Positions 10,996 to 23,695 are shown, counted from the stretch's first letter. The stretch: DNA of 64,000 bases from Aporrectodea caliginosa (GCA_020284085.1 JACEVL010000154.1:1983143-2047142); one strand, 5' to 3'. A program made the numbers and translations. Notes: a model not told the origin generated them from the sequence alone.

Positions 10996-11602
10996 TTAGA
11001 ATGGTACACTCATATATATTGCTTCTTCATGAGAAACCACAATTGAACAGAATAGCTGGCAGAAGAGAAGCCAAAAGAGCAACACTAAGATTCTGACACC
11101 TGAAATAAATACAGGATCTAAATTTGGGACAGATCTGCTCTTTAGGAATAAAATTGTAAAATATATATTGCCTGAAGCATCATTAGCAAAATCATATTAG
11201 GCAATGAAACATTTATGTTCATTTACTGAATGTGGTGACTAAATGACGTCCTTCATCTACCTGCAGGTCTCAACACTTTTATCACATAAACAAGGCTTTC
11301 TAACGACCTACGAACTGTGCCTAAATGCAGGACGGAACCTGTCATCAATGAAGCTGATTCGTGGGACAAAATGCAACAATGAGCAGATGGCAACAATTGA
11401 TCTAATTAATAATGGCATTAATAATTGAACAGATGGAAAATGATTATGAAGGAACATATTTCACCCGACTTGGAAAGATCAGACAAGGTGAAGGAATCTG
11501 AAGGATGATTTGCTTACAGCAACAGAGGTGAGACAGTAGTAATCTGAAACCACCTCCATCACTGTTGAGGCAACTCACAAGGTGACAGTTTTTTGCAAGT
11601 AC

Positions 11603-11749
11603 CTTCCATGCAGCATTTGGAACCAGCAGCCAACTTATGACAGTAGCTCCCGGCAGGACATCTTTCTCCAGCGCTGTCGCAGTAGTACTCCTTTCCGCTG
11701 GAAGCATCAACCAGCGGATCACTTCCATCACAGAATTCTTCGACTATGT
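11603..11749 (-). CDS. AGRN: agrin exon: Lustrin-like 6-cysteine module
   Basis: Acceptor gatcttggcag, donor GAAG|gtactt; 147 nt, phase 1 on both sides, so it could be inserted or skipped without a frame change. It encodes 48 residues with cysteines in the order FCDGSDPLVD, YYC, GERCPAGSYC, GSKCC. The spacing C-x-G-x-P-L ... C ... CP-x-G-x-Y-C ... CC is that of the Lustrin cysteine-rich repeat, not of FS, laminin-EGF or SEA. Human agrin has no such module between its last pre-LE FS domain and the GCC linker. Membership of the transcript is inferred from frame-compatible splice sites and position. Confidence 0.8.
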
Positions 11750-12194
11750 CTGCCAAGATCAAGAAAATGAACAAGTGAATGTAAATGGAACTGGACACAG
11801 TTTGTGGTTACTTTTCACAGTAGGTCACTGCAAATATGTCCGGATGTGAGTCAAGGTCAATTATACAAATGCAACATTACTGCTCTACTAACACCAACAG
11901 CATATTAAACTGTCAATCCAGAGACCAACAGTGCATTACAATAGGGAAAGTGCGAATAAGTGCATCTGAAGCCTTTCTCTCAAACTCCACTGGGTCAGTT
12001 GTATCCTGCAGGGCCAAGTGTATAGCATTCCAAGCAGCGGGTATCCATATTTTCCCCAAATTTCTTGAGCACTTAAAAATAATTCCAAAGAAATATCCAT
12101 ATTATTTCCAAATTTCTTGCTTAAAAATAATTCCAAAGAAATTTCTACTGTACAGATCTATGCCTGTAAGGTTTGTAATCATAATCATAATCAT

Positions 12195-12735
12195 AAATTC
12201 AAGATTTCTAGAGTGCCCACAAAAACCAAGTCACAGGAACCAGCTTATTCACAGGTGCTTAATCAAAGCAAAATCGATAGGCAGGGTCAAGATCCAGAGA
12301 GTCAGGCAGGCAGACAGTCAGACGGCTAAGGTGGATGATGTCTACAGTTGAAATGGTGAGGGAGGTGAGGGGTAAAGAAGAAAGAAGGAATTGGGATAGG
12401 ACTTGTGAAAAAGCAGCATTTTCAGTTTGAGTGGAAGACCTGTGGAAAGACGGCAAGAGGTGAGGTTTTCGTGAGTTCGTGGGATGGATCGGATATTTGT
12501 CGCAGCACTGGCGGGAGTTTGTTCCAAAGAGGTGGTACAGCTATGGCTATGGAGCGATTTGCAAATTTAAGTGATGAGGTGACGGAAGAGCAGTGTGAGG
12601 GTGGAAGAGGAACGGGTTGAACAAAGAAATTGGACCATGAAAAACTGACAGAGATAGGAGGGCTGGGAGGATTGAAGTGTATAGTAGGTGAGAGATATGA
12701 CTTTATACTGGTTGATGTAAAACCGCACAAAAAAT
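12195..12735 (-). mobile_element. LINE 3' end (minus strand)
   Basis: The minus-strand frame at 12422-12730 contains FANRSIAIAVPPLWNKLPPV, the typical LINE terminal motif RS-xxAxPxLWNxLPxxLR. The 3' tail reads on the minus strand GTGGGCACTCTAGAAATCTT then a (ATTATG)n tract. The tail is shared with fragments near 21962 and 35597. Confidence 0.7.
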
Positions 12736-12739
12736 TAAG

Positions 12740-15012
12740 TCCAATAGCTAATCATGATTCCATCTCACAAAAACTCATCATTAGCATAATTATCAACCGG
12801 GCCATGCGCTCGTACACAAGGATAGAAAGGTTTCAACAGTGATTCATTACTTCATATTTTTACTTGGACCTGAGCATCCAGTTAAGACCCGCTTACACAT
12901 GACCTGTTTGCAAGCGAATCTGCTTAATGAGCAATTACAACATGGCTCCCAGTAATGCCTAATTAACATACATGATGCATTAACTTGTGATACAGGAACT
13001 TGCTATGTAGCAGTTTTCATTAAGTATGCACAACAGCTTGCATATGGGGATATATTAATGTTGCCAGACACATATTTGGTATTAAATCACAATCACTCTT
13101 GTGCATAAACAGACAGCATAATGTGGCCTTTCAAACCAACTACACAAATTTGTCTGAAAGCAGGCTACACTGCAAATGCCTTCACATCAGGCAGCCATAT
13201 GTTGAATGTTTAGCCATGCTAAGACTTACATAAATCATACATTATTGTGTTTCGGTATGGCCCTCTTAATCAGCGGTCCATTTACCCGCAGTCATGGTCA
13301 CTCTGGTAACAGCGGGTAAACAGGTCGAGTACTTGAGTGAGTAGTTTTTATATACTTTAAATATTCTCTGAAATCGCTGAGTATCTGTATTTGAGATCAG
13401 TTAAATTTTGTGTACCTTCATATAAACAAAACATAAAAGTTTACATCTAGATGAACGCTGTGCACGAAATGAAAAGCCTGACTTGGTTTGCAAGAGATAA
13501 GGTTAAATACTTTTGGCTCAGAGAGAAAGTCACTGAACATTTCACTGGCTTTCAGTGCATTTTGCTGGTTAAATAACTTGGTATGGGAAAACATAATTTA
13601 TGTGCAAAACACAGTCAAACATGCTTAAAATCTGGTTCAGTACTTTTGCTAGCGACCAATCAGCACAAAGTGGCATGAAAGACATTTTCTGAATGTCAAT
13701 CACCTTGTCCAAAACAGCATCATGCGAGGATGGTGGTAAGTCTACATGATTTCTATTGTATCCACTTGGCAACTTTCATAGGATGTGTTTTTTCCTTCAC
13801 ACCAACCATTGCATGACATTACCTAGTCATCTTTAATTACCAACTTAACTATGAAGAAGCTCAGGTGACAGACATAAAACTTCACAGAGTGATTAATTTG
13901 AATGTCAATACCTGACCAATGACCATTCACATTCAATTAGACACTAGATCAGTGATGCAGTCAAAGACAATGGATGTACCTTTGACAATAATTATAGTGT
14001 CAAATTACCCACTATTAGACACACAAAGGACCATTTGCTGATGGACATAGCAACCTCTACGGCATCCGTTGACAATCCAACACCTACCTACGGTATATTG
14101 GCCAAAACAAATAATTGTATTATAGCTACAAATTAAAAGCAATATATAAAAGGTTGAATATTTGCTACAATATATTCCCTGCCATATTGCTTTGAAGATG
14201 TATTTGAATAACCAGGAGGTGACAGCCAAATAATGGCGATCTCCAAACATCAGCGGAAGGACATCAGCGGCCTAATAGGTCAAGCGACGATCAGCATCAA
14301 TGGCCAATGGTTGTCAAAATCCAATGGCAATTGGATATAAACACTTTCTGGTTGAGCAGCCACCAGTGAATTGACCTCTACGGATGACCTCATGCCATGA
14401 TGGAGCGCTGCTGTCATCGGGTTCTCTTTTCATGACTGTGCATGCCTGTCTAACACCAACTACCGATTATAGAATAATTTATACTTGTGAGTTACAAAGA
14501 TGTATTACACTTATAAGATATGCCTACATAACTGTAAGCTTGTCATTTCAGTGCACGTGTACTTGTATACTACTCAGTGTATGTATGATACGACTTGGTA
14601 AAGTTTTTATGCTGCGTTACAGTGGCTGCCTTGTAAATCAGAGACTAGTGCCAATTACGACGACTTGCAGACAATGGATGAGCTCAGCTGAAACCAGCGT
14701 TATTTACTATAATGTCCATTTCTCAAGGACACTCGCATATAGCAGTGGATCTCGATTAGAATCTGGATTAGAATCTGGATTAGAATTTAGTAACATCATA
14801 CGACACATTCAACTTGAAATGTTGCTTAGCTTGGCCTGCTCATGTTGGAACTTCAGTGGAGAGATTAAACAACCTATAACAACATGCTTTAATATGTTGA
14901 ATGTAGATGAATACAATGTGCTTGTAAGAAAGTTCTTCTATTCTTGCATCAACCTTAAACCAATAACAGTGATAGCAAATGGATTAAAAGAAGGAAATCC
15001 AAAGTCAGTTAC
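12740..15012. other. Agrin intron, no recognised feature
   Basis: AT-rich sequence. A 210-codon plus-strand ORF at 14384-15016 has no recognisable domain, runs antisense towards the 15013 exon edge and is probably chance. A short inverted pair (TTACCCGC / GCGGGTAA) is near 13281-13318. Confidence 0.5.
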
Positions 15013-15125
15013 CTAGACAGCTTTCTAGCGGCAGAGCAAATATCTCCTGCTGTCGGCGACATGATTCCTCTTTCATCTGACATTCATTGCCATACGACCT
15101 TCCATCAGAACCACAGACCGGAGCT
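15013..15125 (-). CDS. AGRN: agrin exon: Kazal half of sixth visible FS domain
   Basis: Acceptor tttctctag, donor CTAG|gtaact; 113 nt, phase 2 in and phase 1 out. It encodes APVCGSDGRSYGNECQMK ... LPLESCL, completing the tenth cysteine. The final G joins AC of the next exon to give Asp. Confidence 0.9.
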
Positions 15126-16264
15126 CTAGAGAAACATAACATAAGGTAAGAAAATTAAACACTAATTGTGTACCTTTGTCAACTGTACAGTACAGCTAAC
15201 TGCAGAATCACGATCGGATGTACAGATGCATGCATCTATTGATTAAATAGATATCCTTACCACACATGTTGCATGGCGAAATGGTAAATTGCCAACTACC
15301 ATATTTGGGATTGTAACCTTGAATTCAGCAATGTTACCACTATGGTATTACCACATCCAGGCAAAACTATGATTTCAGGAACTCTCAAGCAGATGGGATA
15401 AACAAAAATTCACACTAACTAGATGGCTGCCCTCTTCTTTATAAATCTGTTTTGACATAAAATATCCTTATTTTGCATTGTCTGCCCAGAAATTGCCAGT
15501 GTTCAATCACTTTTCATCCATGTCTGTGGTTTGCAGTAAATTCTCAATTCTCCCATTTTGGCTTGAAAGGACTGCTTTCGAGAGAGTCTTATACTCCATA
15601 GAAATGTCCAGCTACATACAGATCCAGTATATCAGACAATTGATCTGAGTTAATGATAGTCCGGAAAAAATAGTTGCCAGTCAAAAGATGTGACTTCGCA
15701 CAGGGCAATAAGGCAACTTTAGCTCCCAAAGGCAGCGTCATTGAACGGAGGAATACATTGGGAAAGGAGCAAACAAAATAATGGCAATTCAACAAGCAAT
15801 TTTTCTGTAGAGCTTACAAAGCTCAACAAATCACTGAGCATCTCAAGATACCTTGCGCTCTAGACCTCTACCTTTTGCCCTTCTAAATAAAGACTATAAG
15901 AACTTCATTCCATTCATGTTGTATAAAAACATTTACTAGGGAGGAATAGATCAGGACAATCCCAGTATGACTTGTCAACTAGACCTAGCAAGATATATTA
16001 ATCTGGTTTGAAATCTAACAGACTCTCATAGTAGAATTTGAACCAGCTGTCTGATGACAGCTAGCGCTAATCAATAAATGAATATACAATACAATACAAT
16101 ACAAAAGTCAATTTCACAAATGCACTGAAATTTAAATACCTGATTTGGAGGGTGAAAGACACAGACATTAGCGATCAGTCACCATACCACTCATGTATCC
16201 TAAAATCATCATCCTTACAGTCTGCATCTCAACCTGTCAAAGAAGAAATGGTTGAGCAGCTGAC

Positions 16265-16364
16265 CTGATAGCATTGCAGTAGAAGCGACATTGACATCCT
16301 CGATCTCCTTCCGTATCATAGAGACAGGTGCCACCAAATCGACAAGTAGTCTCATCACATATAC
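16265..16364 (-). CDS. AGRN: agrin exon: N-terminal half of sixth visible FS domain
   Basis: Acceptor tttgtccag, donor TCAG|gtcagc; 100 nt, phase 1 in and phase 2 out. It encodes ICDETTCRFGGTCLYD ... GCQCRFYCNAI. A phase-2 break between the two FS halves is unusual here, since the other two split domains use phase 0. The codon AG|A restores Arg across the junction. Confidence 0.9.
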
Positions 16365-16674
16365 CTGGACAAAATATGATTTATTTTGATACGAACACAA
16401 CATTGCAAATCAAATTATTACTCAGTACAAAGTTTAAAATGTTAAAGTAAACATTTCACAATCAAACAAAACTTCAATATAACAGACTATGGAAATCACT
16501 TTTAAATAACAGTCAATACGAAAAAATTTCAAATCCCATTAAAGTATTATGACAATTCCATTCAAACTAAAATTACATCTAAATTATATGTTATAAGATC
16601 TTAAAATTGCTGCAACAGTTCAGTTGCATGTGAAATTTAATATGATTCAATATCACATTTAAATTTTAATATAA

Positions 16675-17040
16675 GATAATCATGAGGAAGGAGGATGTAA
16701 GAAGACTAGAGGACTTCAAGATGTGGATATGGCAAAGGATGGAGAGAGTCAGCTGGATGGAACGCAGGACAAATTAAGAGATATTACAAATGGTAGATGA
16801 AAAAGATCCCTGATAGAAACAATCAGAGAAATTGGTTGGTTCACATAATGAGGGGAGATTCTCTCCTAAGAACTACAATTGAGGGAAGAATGAAGGGGAA
16901 GAAGCCAAAGGAAGACCAGGAATGATGCTAATGGACTGGATGATGAAAGAGGATTACAGCAAGCTGAAGGACAGGGGTGGGAAACGAGACAAATGGCGAC
17001 ATTGGAAGTATGAACCAGCCTAAAGGCACAGAACCAAAGA
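16675..17040 (+). mobile_element. LINE endonuclease/RT C-terminal fragment
   Basis: Translation reads RRLEDFKMWIWQRMERVSWM, then RRTN, later [19 protein letters not shown] and [10 protein letters not shown]. This is the terminal region of a widespread non-LTR element (FEMWxWRRM..ISW, RGRPR..LDWM, WRHW). Two stops and a frameshift make it a relic. It sits in the intron between the FS exons at 16265 and 17230, opposite to the gene. Confidence 0.8.
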
Positions 17041-17229
17041 AGAATAAGATAATAAATCAGTGTCTAATAGTTGAATGAATGAACTTTCTTTTCCAATGAT
17101 TTCAGATCCTGCACAGAAATATTATTTCATCAACTGCCAATTTGTTTATTACTTGTAGTAGTTTGATCCAACAGAAGCAGGGAGGAGATTTCTAAAGCAT
17201 CATTACAGTCAATAGCACACTTTTCTTAC

Positions 17230-17445
17230 TTCCAGAGCTCGAAAGTTCTTCACATTCTCCTGAATGGACGACCTTCAGCGTGATGCCACGTTGACATGCG
17301 GCACGGTGCATGGCACATTCACTGACATAGGAGACACCGTCGCTGGCACAGACGAGATCCTCTGCGCCTGGACAATGCATCTGGCACTGGCACTTGTTAT
17401 TCTTGCAAATTGCGCCATGACTGCACTTAATGCGATCACAGTGAT
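17230..17445 (-). CDS. AGRN: agrin exon: complete fifth visible FS domain
   Basis: Acceptor tttacacag, donor GGAA|gtaaga; 216 nt, phase 1 on both sides. The full FS domain starts HCDRIKCSHGAICKNNKC and continues with VCASDGVSYVSEC and HSGEC, followed by a short Ser-rich linker ELSSSG. Ten cysteines are present and no intron splits the domain. Confidence 0.93.
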
Positions 17446-18089
17446 CTGTGTAAAGAATACATCTGATGTGTAGCATCATGTAAAATAATGTAACACTAAA
17501 TAATCACTTGTTAGATTAAGCATCATTACGAATTAGCTAATTACATAGCATTCCCTACAGCAAACTACTCACTCAAGAAAGGTGCAATTGAAACATAAAC
17601 ATTTTTTTATCATTCTTTACATGCAAGTTATGCAAATGGCTGTTCTTTACAGCATTGTATTACAATTCAATGACAGACAAAAAAAGAAACAGAACACTCT
17701 AGTGATAAACTACACAAGTTCATCTTTCTGTGGATGCCAATCAGTGATTGTTAAAACATACAAAATGGCCAACTCTGAAAGAGACTAACATTCTCTATTG
17801 CTATTGGTTACCGGGCACTAAAAGTAACAAACAGTGCAGTGTGACTGAATTTGATTCACCAAGGGATCTTGTCTCCTACAGAAACTTTTCATTGCAAAAC
17901 ATCCACTAACACATGGCCTCACACACAGAAAGTCTTCTTCATCTCAAGTTTCCTCCACAATACAAAAATCGATTCCAAAAGCAGAGATGCACCTACAACA
18001 TAGGCAACAATAAAAAACTCTAATTCGGTTTTGTTGCTTCTTACACACACAAATTATTCTTGTTCAAAATAAATAAGTGTTTGCCTAAC

Positions 18090-18204
18090 CACAGGGTCCA
18101 TAGGATGAGATGACAAGAAACTGCTGCTTCCGACATGATGCCACTCGAAGTTCACACTCGTTCATGTAAGTCACTCCATCTGTGCCACACACTTTGTTCT
18201 CCAC
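18090..18204 (-). CDS. AGRN: agrin exon: Kazal half of fourth visible FS domain
   Basis: Acceptor cttttccag, donor TGTG|gttagg; 115 nt, phase 0 in and phase 1 out. It encodes VENKVCGTDGVTYMNEC ... SSYGPC. Four Kazal cysteines join the six of the previous exon. Confidence 0.9.
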
Positions 18205-18747
18205 CTGGAAAAGAAACAGTTAGCGCAATAGAAACAATCGTGAATTGCTCTTCACCTATGATGCCTTTGAAGAAATCACCAACAGCCTAAGCATTGGTTT
18301 CAACTGCACAACAGTTTCACAATACAAAGATCACTAACACTTCATAAGCACTAGACAACATGTTACAAGAACGTGTTAGAACAAGTGTCAGAAACAGAGG
18401 CATTTGGTGCTATGATTATTCTATTATCACAAGCTTTAATTACTCTGGTCAGATTTAGAATAAAAAATAATTTTCCAGACTCTTTCAAACTGACTGCTGC
18501 TTTGAAAGGCTATAAAAGAAGCTACAAAATATATTCCATTAAGTCCTAACACATAGCGGCTTCTCATTTTACCAGCACCTGTTTTTACATGCCGCACATC
18601 AGGTCCAACATCAATTTTCATTGTTGTCATCGTTGTCATAAACCTTACAGCCAGTGTCCTGCACAACTATCATCAGGTGATGCTGCTGCATATGACACCA
18701 CCACCACTTTGTTCCATCTGACACCACCACCACCACTGTCAGTTTAC

Positions 18748-18842
18748 CTGGATGCAGGTGACAGGACAGACGCATTTTCCACCGGATTTTCCATCGCTTT
18801 CACAGATTGAATAGAAATCACAATTGATGCTCTCACAACCAT
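18748..18842 (-). CDS. AGRN: agrin exon: N-terminal half of fourth visible FS domain
   Basis: Acceptor ttcgtcag, donor CAG|gtaaac; 95 nt, phase 1 in and phase 0 out. It encodes GCESINCDFYSICES ... KCVCPVTCIQ. The first codon is completed by A from the previous exon (AAT, N). The second half of the domain is in the exon at 18090-18204. Confidence 0.9.
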
Positions 18843-19499
18843 CTGACGAAAAAACCAACAACAGATCTCAGCCAATCCAAGGCAGCAATATTATGCTCAC
18901 ATTTTCACACACCATATCTAGTACTAGGGCATCACACCTTTCAGCTGAGGCCACAGTGTCAACCAGACTATTCGAGATCATATGGTAAAGTGATAAACTG
19001 CTATGTCAAAGCATGCGATGCCATGTAAAATGTTGAAAAAAGGACTTTGAATAATGTATGTGATGCAAACTCAACGAACTGTACTGTAACTGAGTTAGTG
19101 TCACAAGTGAAGCAAAAATGTGCAATTTGAAGTGATAAATGATCAAACACGGGTATACTGGTATAGTGCTTTTGATTTAAACGTTTGAAACTAGAGACAC
19201 CTTCTCACTCAGTTCAACCTTTCAGACTCTGTTTCAAAAAACAATCAAGGACAACAACTGCAATGAAGCCGAAAAGATCTGATAGTGCACAGATCTGATC
19301 AATCCTTGAGAAAGTCCAATATTTAAACATTAATTTTAAATTGTTAAAGTTTACAAAGATAATGACAGCCTTTGGTCAATGACGAAAATAGTCTATGCCA
19401 ATGACAACGGGTCTTTCAAAAGCACTGTTCGAAATATAGTAATTATCAAATGGTTTGCTCAAGAACTCTCATACACGTGACATAAAAGATTTTCCATGA

Positions 19500-19975
19500 T
19501 GATTATAACAGAAAGAATGATCGTGAGAGTAGTGAAGATAGAAAAATGAACAGTAGTTAGTGTTGGACTGAAAGTATAACTGTGAGGGTAGTGAAATTAG
19601 ACAAATGAAAGGTGGGTAGTTGTGAACTATCACCACGTGTGATAGCTCACTACACACACGAGTCCCGACTTGAAGAGTGACTAACATTAACACAGTCAAT
19701 AAGATATATAAACATACATAAAATAATCCCTTCAAATACATTGGTATTGGTATTGGTTCTATTCTACATATATCGTCCAATGATTATAGAGTCTGATCTC
19801 ACGATAGTTCCATATAATTTACATAAACATATTAAAAACCAAAGTATCACTCACTATTAAGAGGTAACACAGTAAGTACATATCACGGTAAGTATATAGT
19901 GTGGACTGAGAGATTGACCGTGAGGGTAGTAAAATAGACAAATGAAAGGTGGTAAGTACTGTACTGCTGTTGCAC
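19500..19975. repeat. Direct repeat near an agrin donor site
   Basis: The segment GTGAGGGTAGTGAAATTAGA with ACAAATGAAAGGTGGG (about 19575-19625) recurs at about 19920-19955 (GTGAGGGTAGTAAAATAGAC, AAATGAAAGGTGGTAAG). The second copy ends in a GGTAAGT donor-like string 25 bp downstream of the true donor of the exon at 19980. Confidence 0.6.
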
Positions 19976-19979
19976 TTAC

Positions 19980-20082
19980 TGCACTGGCCTTTGCTGTGAA
20001 CAGTGATTCTTTTCTGCTGTTGGCATGCGGTTGACTTCATTTTACACTCGTTGCCATATGTAACACCATCACTTCCACACAC
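19980..20082 (-). CDS. AGRN: agrin exon: Kazal half of third visible FS domain
   Basis: Acceptor ggagttag, donor GCA|gtaagt; 103 nt, entered in phase 0 and left in phase 1. It encodes [16 protein letters not shown] ... HSKGQC, a textbook Kazal core, completing the ten cysteines of the split domain. The upstream acceptor has a poor pyrimidine tract, but frame and homology leave little doubt. Confidence 0.9.
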
Positions 20083-20364
20083 CTAACTCCAACAAAAAAT
20101 CCCATCTGGCTATAACTTCTATTTAACATGTTAATTATTTGAGGTATAAAACTAGAGCACCTGGAAGCAGTGAAACCCTGGACCTAACTGCTTCCTGCAG
20201 TTCATTTGCCAATGACATATCATAACATGTTTACATCCTACAAAGGCATTGCGATCATCAGAAAGCGTTTTCTGCATGACTAAAGACACATTTGTTCAGT
20301 GATTCCTAGGTAGCCATGCCGGAGGGCTCTTGTGAGTTACTTAAATGGCACTATACAAGTGCTC

Positions 20365-20852
20365 TCATACATACATACATTACATACATACATACATACA
20401 TACTTACAAACATACATGCATTCATACATGCATACATGCATACATACATACATACATACATACATACATACATACATACATACATTCATCATGCATACAT
20501 GCATACATGCATACATACATACATAAATACATGCATGCATGCATGCATGCAAGCAAGCATACATACATACATACATACATACATACATACATACATACAT
20601 TCATACATGTATACATGCATACATACATACATACAAACATACATACATACATACATACATACATACATTCATCATGCATACATGCATACATACATACATA
20701 CATACATACATAAATACATAAATACATGCATGCATGCATGCAAGCATACATACATATATACATACATACATACATACATACATACATACATTCATACATG
20801 TATACATGCATACATACATACATACATACATACATACATACATGCATACATT
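20365..20852. repeat. Tetranucleotide array, (TACA)n / (ATGC)n
   Basis: About 490 bp of TACA units contain GCATGCATGC interruptions. A block of about 200 bp (around 20460-20640) recurs at about 20660-20840 with the same interruptions, so the array grew by block duplication. The open frames in it are artefacts. It is intronic, 300 bp upstream of the FS exon at 19980-20082. Confidence 0.92.
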
Positions 20853-21187
20853 ATATCAAAGCACATTGGCTAATAAAGGAACAAATAAGAAACAGTAATG
20901 GAAGACAAGTCTATGTTTTCAATGGTCTTCACAGACACCGGTAGCTGAGCATAGTTAACACTGTCATTACACTCTGACTTCAACAGTTTACTCTTTCATC
21001 ACATTTGTCTATTTTACTCTTTCATCACATTTGTCTACTTTAGGAGAATTGGTTTAGAGGTTGCTGTTTCACTCTAAGGTTGCCTCTGAGCAGATATCTT
21101 GAAGAAGCTCTTCATAAATCAGGCAGCATGTTACGTTACAGTTTCATATTTCTATGAACTGGACAAAGCCTCTACATATCAAACTTA

Positions 21188-21257
21188 TTGACCCGTTAAT
21201 GACGAGCTGCATTGGCTTCCCATACATCTTAGTACATGCTCGTCATTAAAGGGTCAA
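21188..21257. mobile_element. 70-bp palindromic miniature element, copy 2
   Basis: Near-perfect termini TTGACCCGTTAATGACGAG and CTCGTCATTAAAGGGTCAA surround GCATTGGCTTCCCA. It is the same family as 5241-5315 and 33731-33801 and the most symmetrical copy. The flanks are not TTAA here. Confidence 0.65.
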
Positions 21258-21375
21258 AAGATAATTACAAAATTTAAAAAAATCCTATTCTTTACTTTTA
21301 CATAAGAGTCAGCTGAAGTAGTAGTGAAGTTAAGAGAACAGCCGATACATTAGCCGAGATGAGAAATGCACTGAC

Positions 21376-21485
21376 CGGCTGATAGTGTTCTGGGCACGTG
21401 GGACACTGACACAGGGCTTTGCCTCGAACGACTGAGCAGACAGCACCATAACTGCACTTATAGATGTTACATGGACTGGCGGAAT
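21376..21485 (-). CDS. AGRN: agrin exon: N-terminal half of third visible FS domain
   Basis: Acceptor ctgtgcag, donor CCG|gtcagt; 110 nt, entered in phase 1 and left in phase 0. It encodes the EGF-like half SPCNIYKCSYGAVC ... LCQCPTCPEHYQP. The Kazal half is in the next exon, so this FS domain is split exactly between subdomains, unlike the two before it. Confidence 0.9.
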
Positions 21486-21954
21486 CTGCACAGATTAAAG
21501 TATACTGTTTTCTTCAAAGTAAACAAAAAGTAACATGTTGTACTAATGAATGAATAATGAACACAAATACACACACACACAATTCAAATCAATGATTCTG
21601 TCGGATGAGAACAGTGGTTACAAAGTGACACTATGTATCATCCTGTCCTGGCTGTTAGTCATTGCCCTGACCTAATTTTTGCTGAGTTCAGATCCTTCTA
21701 TGCAACTCTTCTTTACAGTTTTCTTAGTTGGTCTTCTTCACTCCATAAGGCTCTCCTATAATACTATATAATATATGTGCTCTTCCAAATCTCAGAAGAT
21801 CTGTAAAAATCCTGTCCACAATTCTAAGCAGTACAATTTCCTGTTTAAAGCTTATATGACTGTCATTGTCTTATAAGAAAAGAGAAGTCTGGCAAGACAC
21901 ACAGCCTACATAATATCAGCTTAGTGCCCTCTGTTGGCTTTTGTTAGAGTCGCA

Positions 21955-22100
21955 TGTAATTGTAATCGTAATCTCCAAACTTCTAAAGCGCCACTCGAAA
22001 GTCATGCGCAGGGCACTATAGCTTATACACGAGCACTGCGTCGTGTCAGAGGGATTGTCCAAAAGGGTGGTTCAAAGGAGGTCCAAGTCCACGTCTATGT
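21955..22100 (-). mobile_element. LINE/SINE tail fragment
   Basis: The plus strand has TAATCTCCAAACTTCTAAAG then CGCCACTCGAA. The same string occurs at 35597-35630, and a diverged form at 12198-12225. On the minus strand this is a GGCGCTTTAGAAGTTTGGAG tail. Confidence 0.55.
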
Positions 22101-23188
22101 CCCTGTACCACGTACTATGAGCCATACAAGGACCTACCACCATCAATCCAGCAGTTGATCTGCCACTCACTGACATTGCTGTTCACCATCTGGTTTTCTA
22201 GGTACACAAGTGCATCCAGCAACTAACACAAACTGCATCACCCTACACTGTTGATATCAACTGTTCAGAAGAGCATTGCGTCTTCACCTTCTTCAAGAAG
22301 CATTTATCAACCAACCAAACTTCTGGCACCAGAGAAGCCTCCAGATTTCTACCAGCAAGTAAGTGCTGCTTGTATATAATCTAGGTCTGTGAAGACTTTT
22401 TCTCTTTGGGTGGCATCATGGGCACCACTATTTCATACAATGAAAGAAGATTGAAGTCTTTGGATCACCTAGTTTACTGCGAAACTATACTCTGAAAAGC
22501 ATCTAGGCACCTAGGAAGCATGAGGTAAATTCTTGGCTGGGTTGTCTCATAGTGTACCTACAAATACTTGGGTCACTGTGCACAATCTCAGACATTGCTT
22601 TTACATAAATAAAGCTCCAAGTGACTGGTCTGTATAAATACATGAGGAAATGAAAAACAACAACTTGTAAAAGCCATCATCTAGCGTCCTATTAGAGATG
22701 CAGGTGACATAAACTGGGTCCACATGAGAGAGAGAAATCCATTTTATGGTCCAATCCTATTCCTCTCGCTACTCTCCTCCTCTGACGTAACTGCAGCAAT
22801 TTCCGAGCACCATTGGTAGATAACGAAGCTTTACAATGTCATGTGCTAATGTGAACAAGTAAATAGCAATCCACTTCAAACCAAGAAACCAATGACCATG
22901 TATGATCCAATACTCAAATGGGCAGAGAGAGTGACCAGATTCTAGCCTCAGCCACAAAAATACACAAGGTTTACTCTAGATAATCAAATGCATGAGACAG
23001 TCACCTCATTTTAACAAAACACAATTGTTCAACAGTAAGTGCTAATTGACATCTGTTGACAGTAATTTTGTTTGCTTGGACACTTCATTGAAAGCAAAAT
23101 CTCCACAACACAACCTCACCATGACTTCGCTCATAAGCATAACGTATTGCATAATAAACCATAAGCAATACTGCTCTTATGTGTCTGT

Positions 23189-23362
23189 TGGAATGATCTT
23201 CCCTCTATGACTCGTTCTATGATCTTAACTGGGGGTACTTCTGTCTCTGCCTGCACTCTTAAGACTTTTCTTTTCTCGAGGGGCTTTTCGCACTGGGAGC
23301 GCCTCTGATCATGTCGCACTTTGAGAGGCGCTTTAGAAATCCGTAAATACAATACAATACAG
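23189..23362 (+). mobile_element. LINE 3' end with hairpin tail and ATACA repeats
   Basis: Translation WNDLPSMTRSMILTGGTSVS, then LKTFLFSRGFSHWERL and a stop, as in the copy at 812-1018. The tail AGCGCCTCT ... AGAGGCGCT TTAGAAAT then ATACAATACAATAC. It is intronic, 330 bp from the FS exon at 23696. Confidence 0.75.
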
Positions 23363-23695
23363 TAATTAATATAAGAATATTTATATCCTGTTGGCAGGAA
23401 TAAATTAATAAAGCTAACAATAAGCGTTATTAAAATCATTATGGCCCTTACACATAAGTGGTGCTTTACATGTAAACTCCTAGTATGGCTATTTGGTTGC
23501 ACAGGAAACATTGTCAGCTAAACTTAAGAGATGTCTTTTAGAACTGTCAGATATTCATGTTTCAGTGCTTTTGAGAGTGACTTAAGAGGTGCTATATAAA
23601 TGCTCGGATAAATATATGCATAAAAATAATTCATACTCATGTACATAAATTATATTTAATTGACTAATACATAGGGATAAATTAAATATACAGAC

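Noticed and set aside
14384..15016. 210-codon plus-strand ORF
   Set aside because: No recognisable domain, antisense within an agrin intron, and runs into the reverse of a secure exon edge; probably chance.
20316..20944. ORFs encoding HTYI or MYVC repeats
   Set aside because: Translation of the (TACA)n array.
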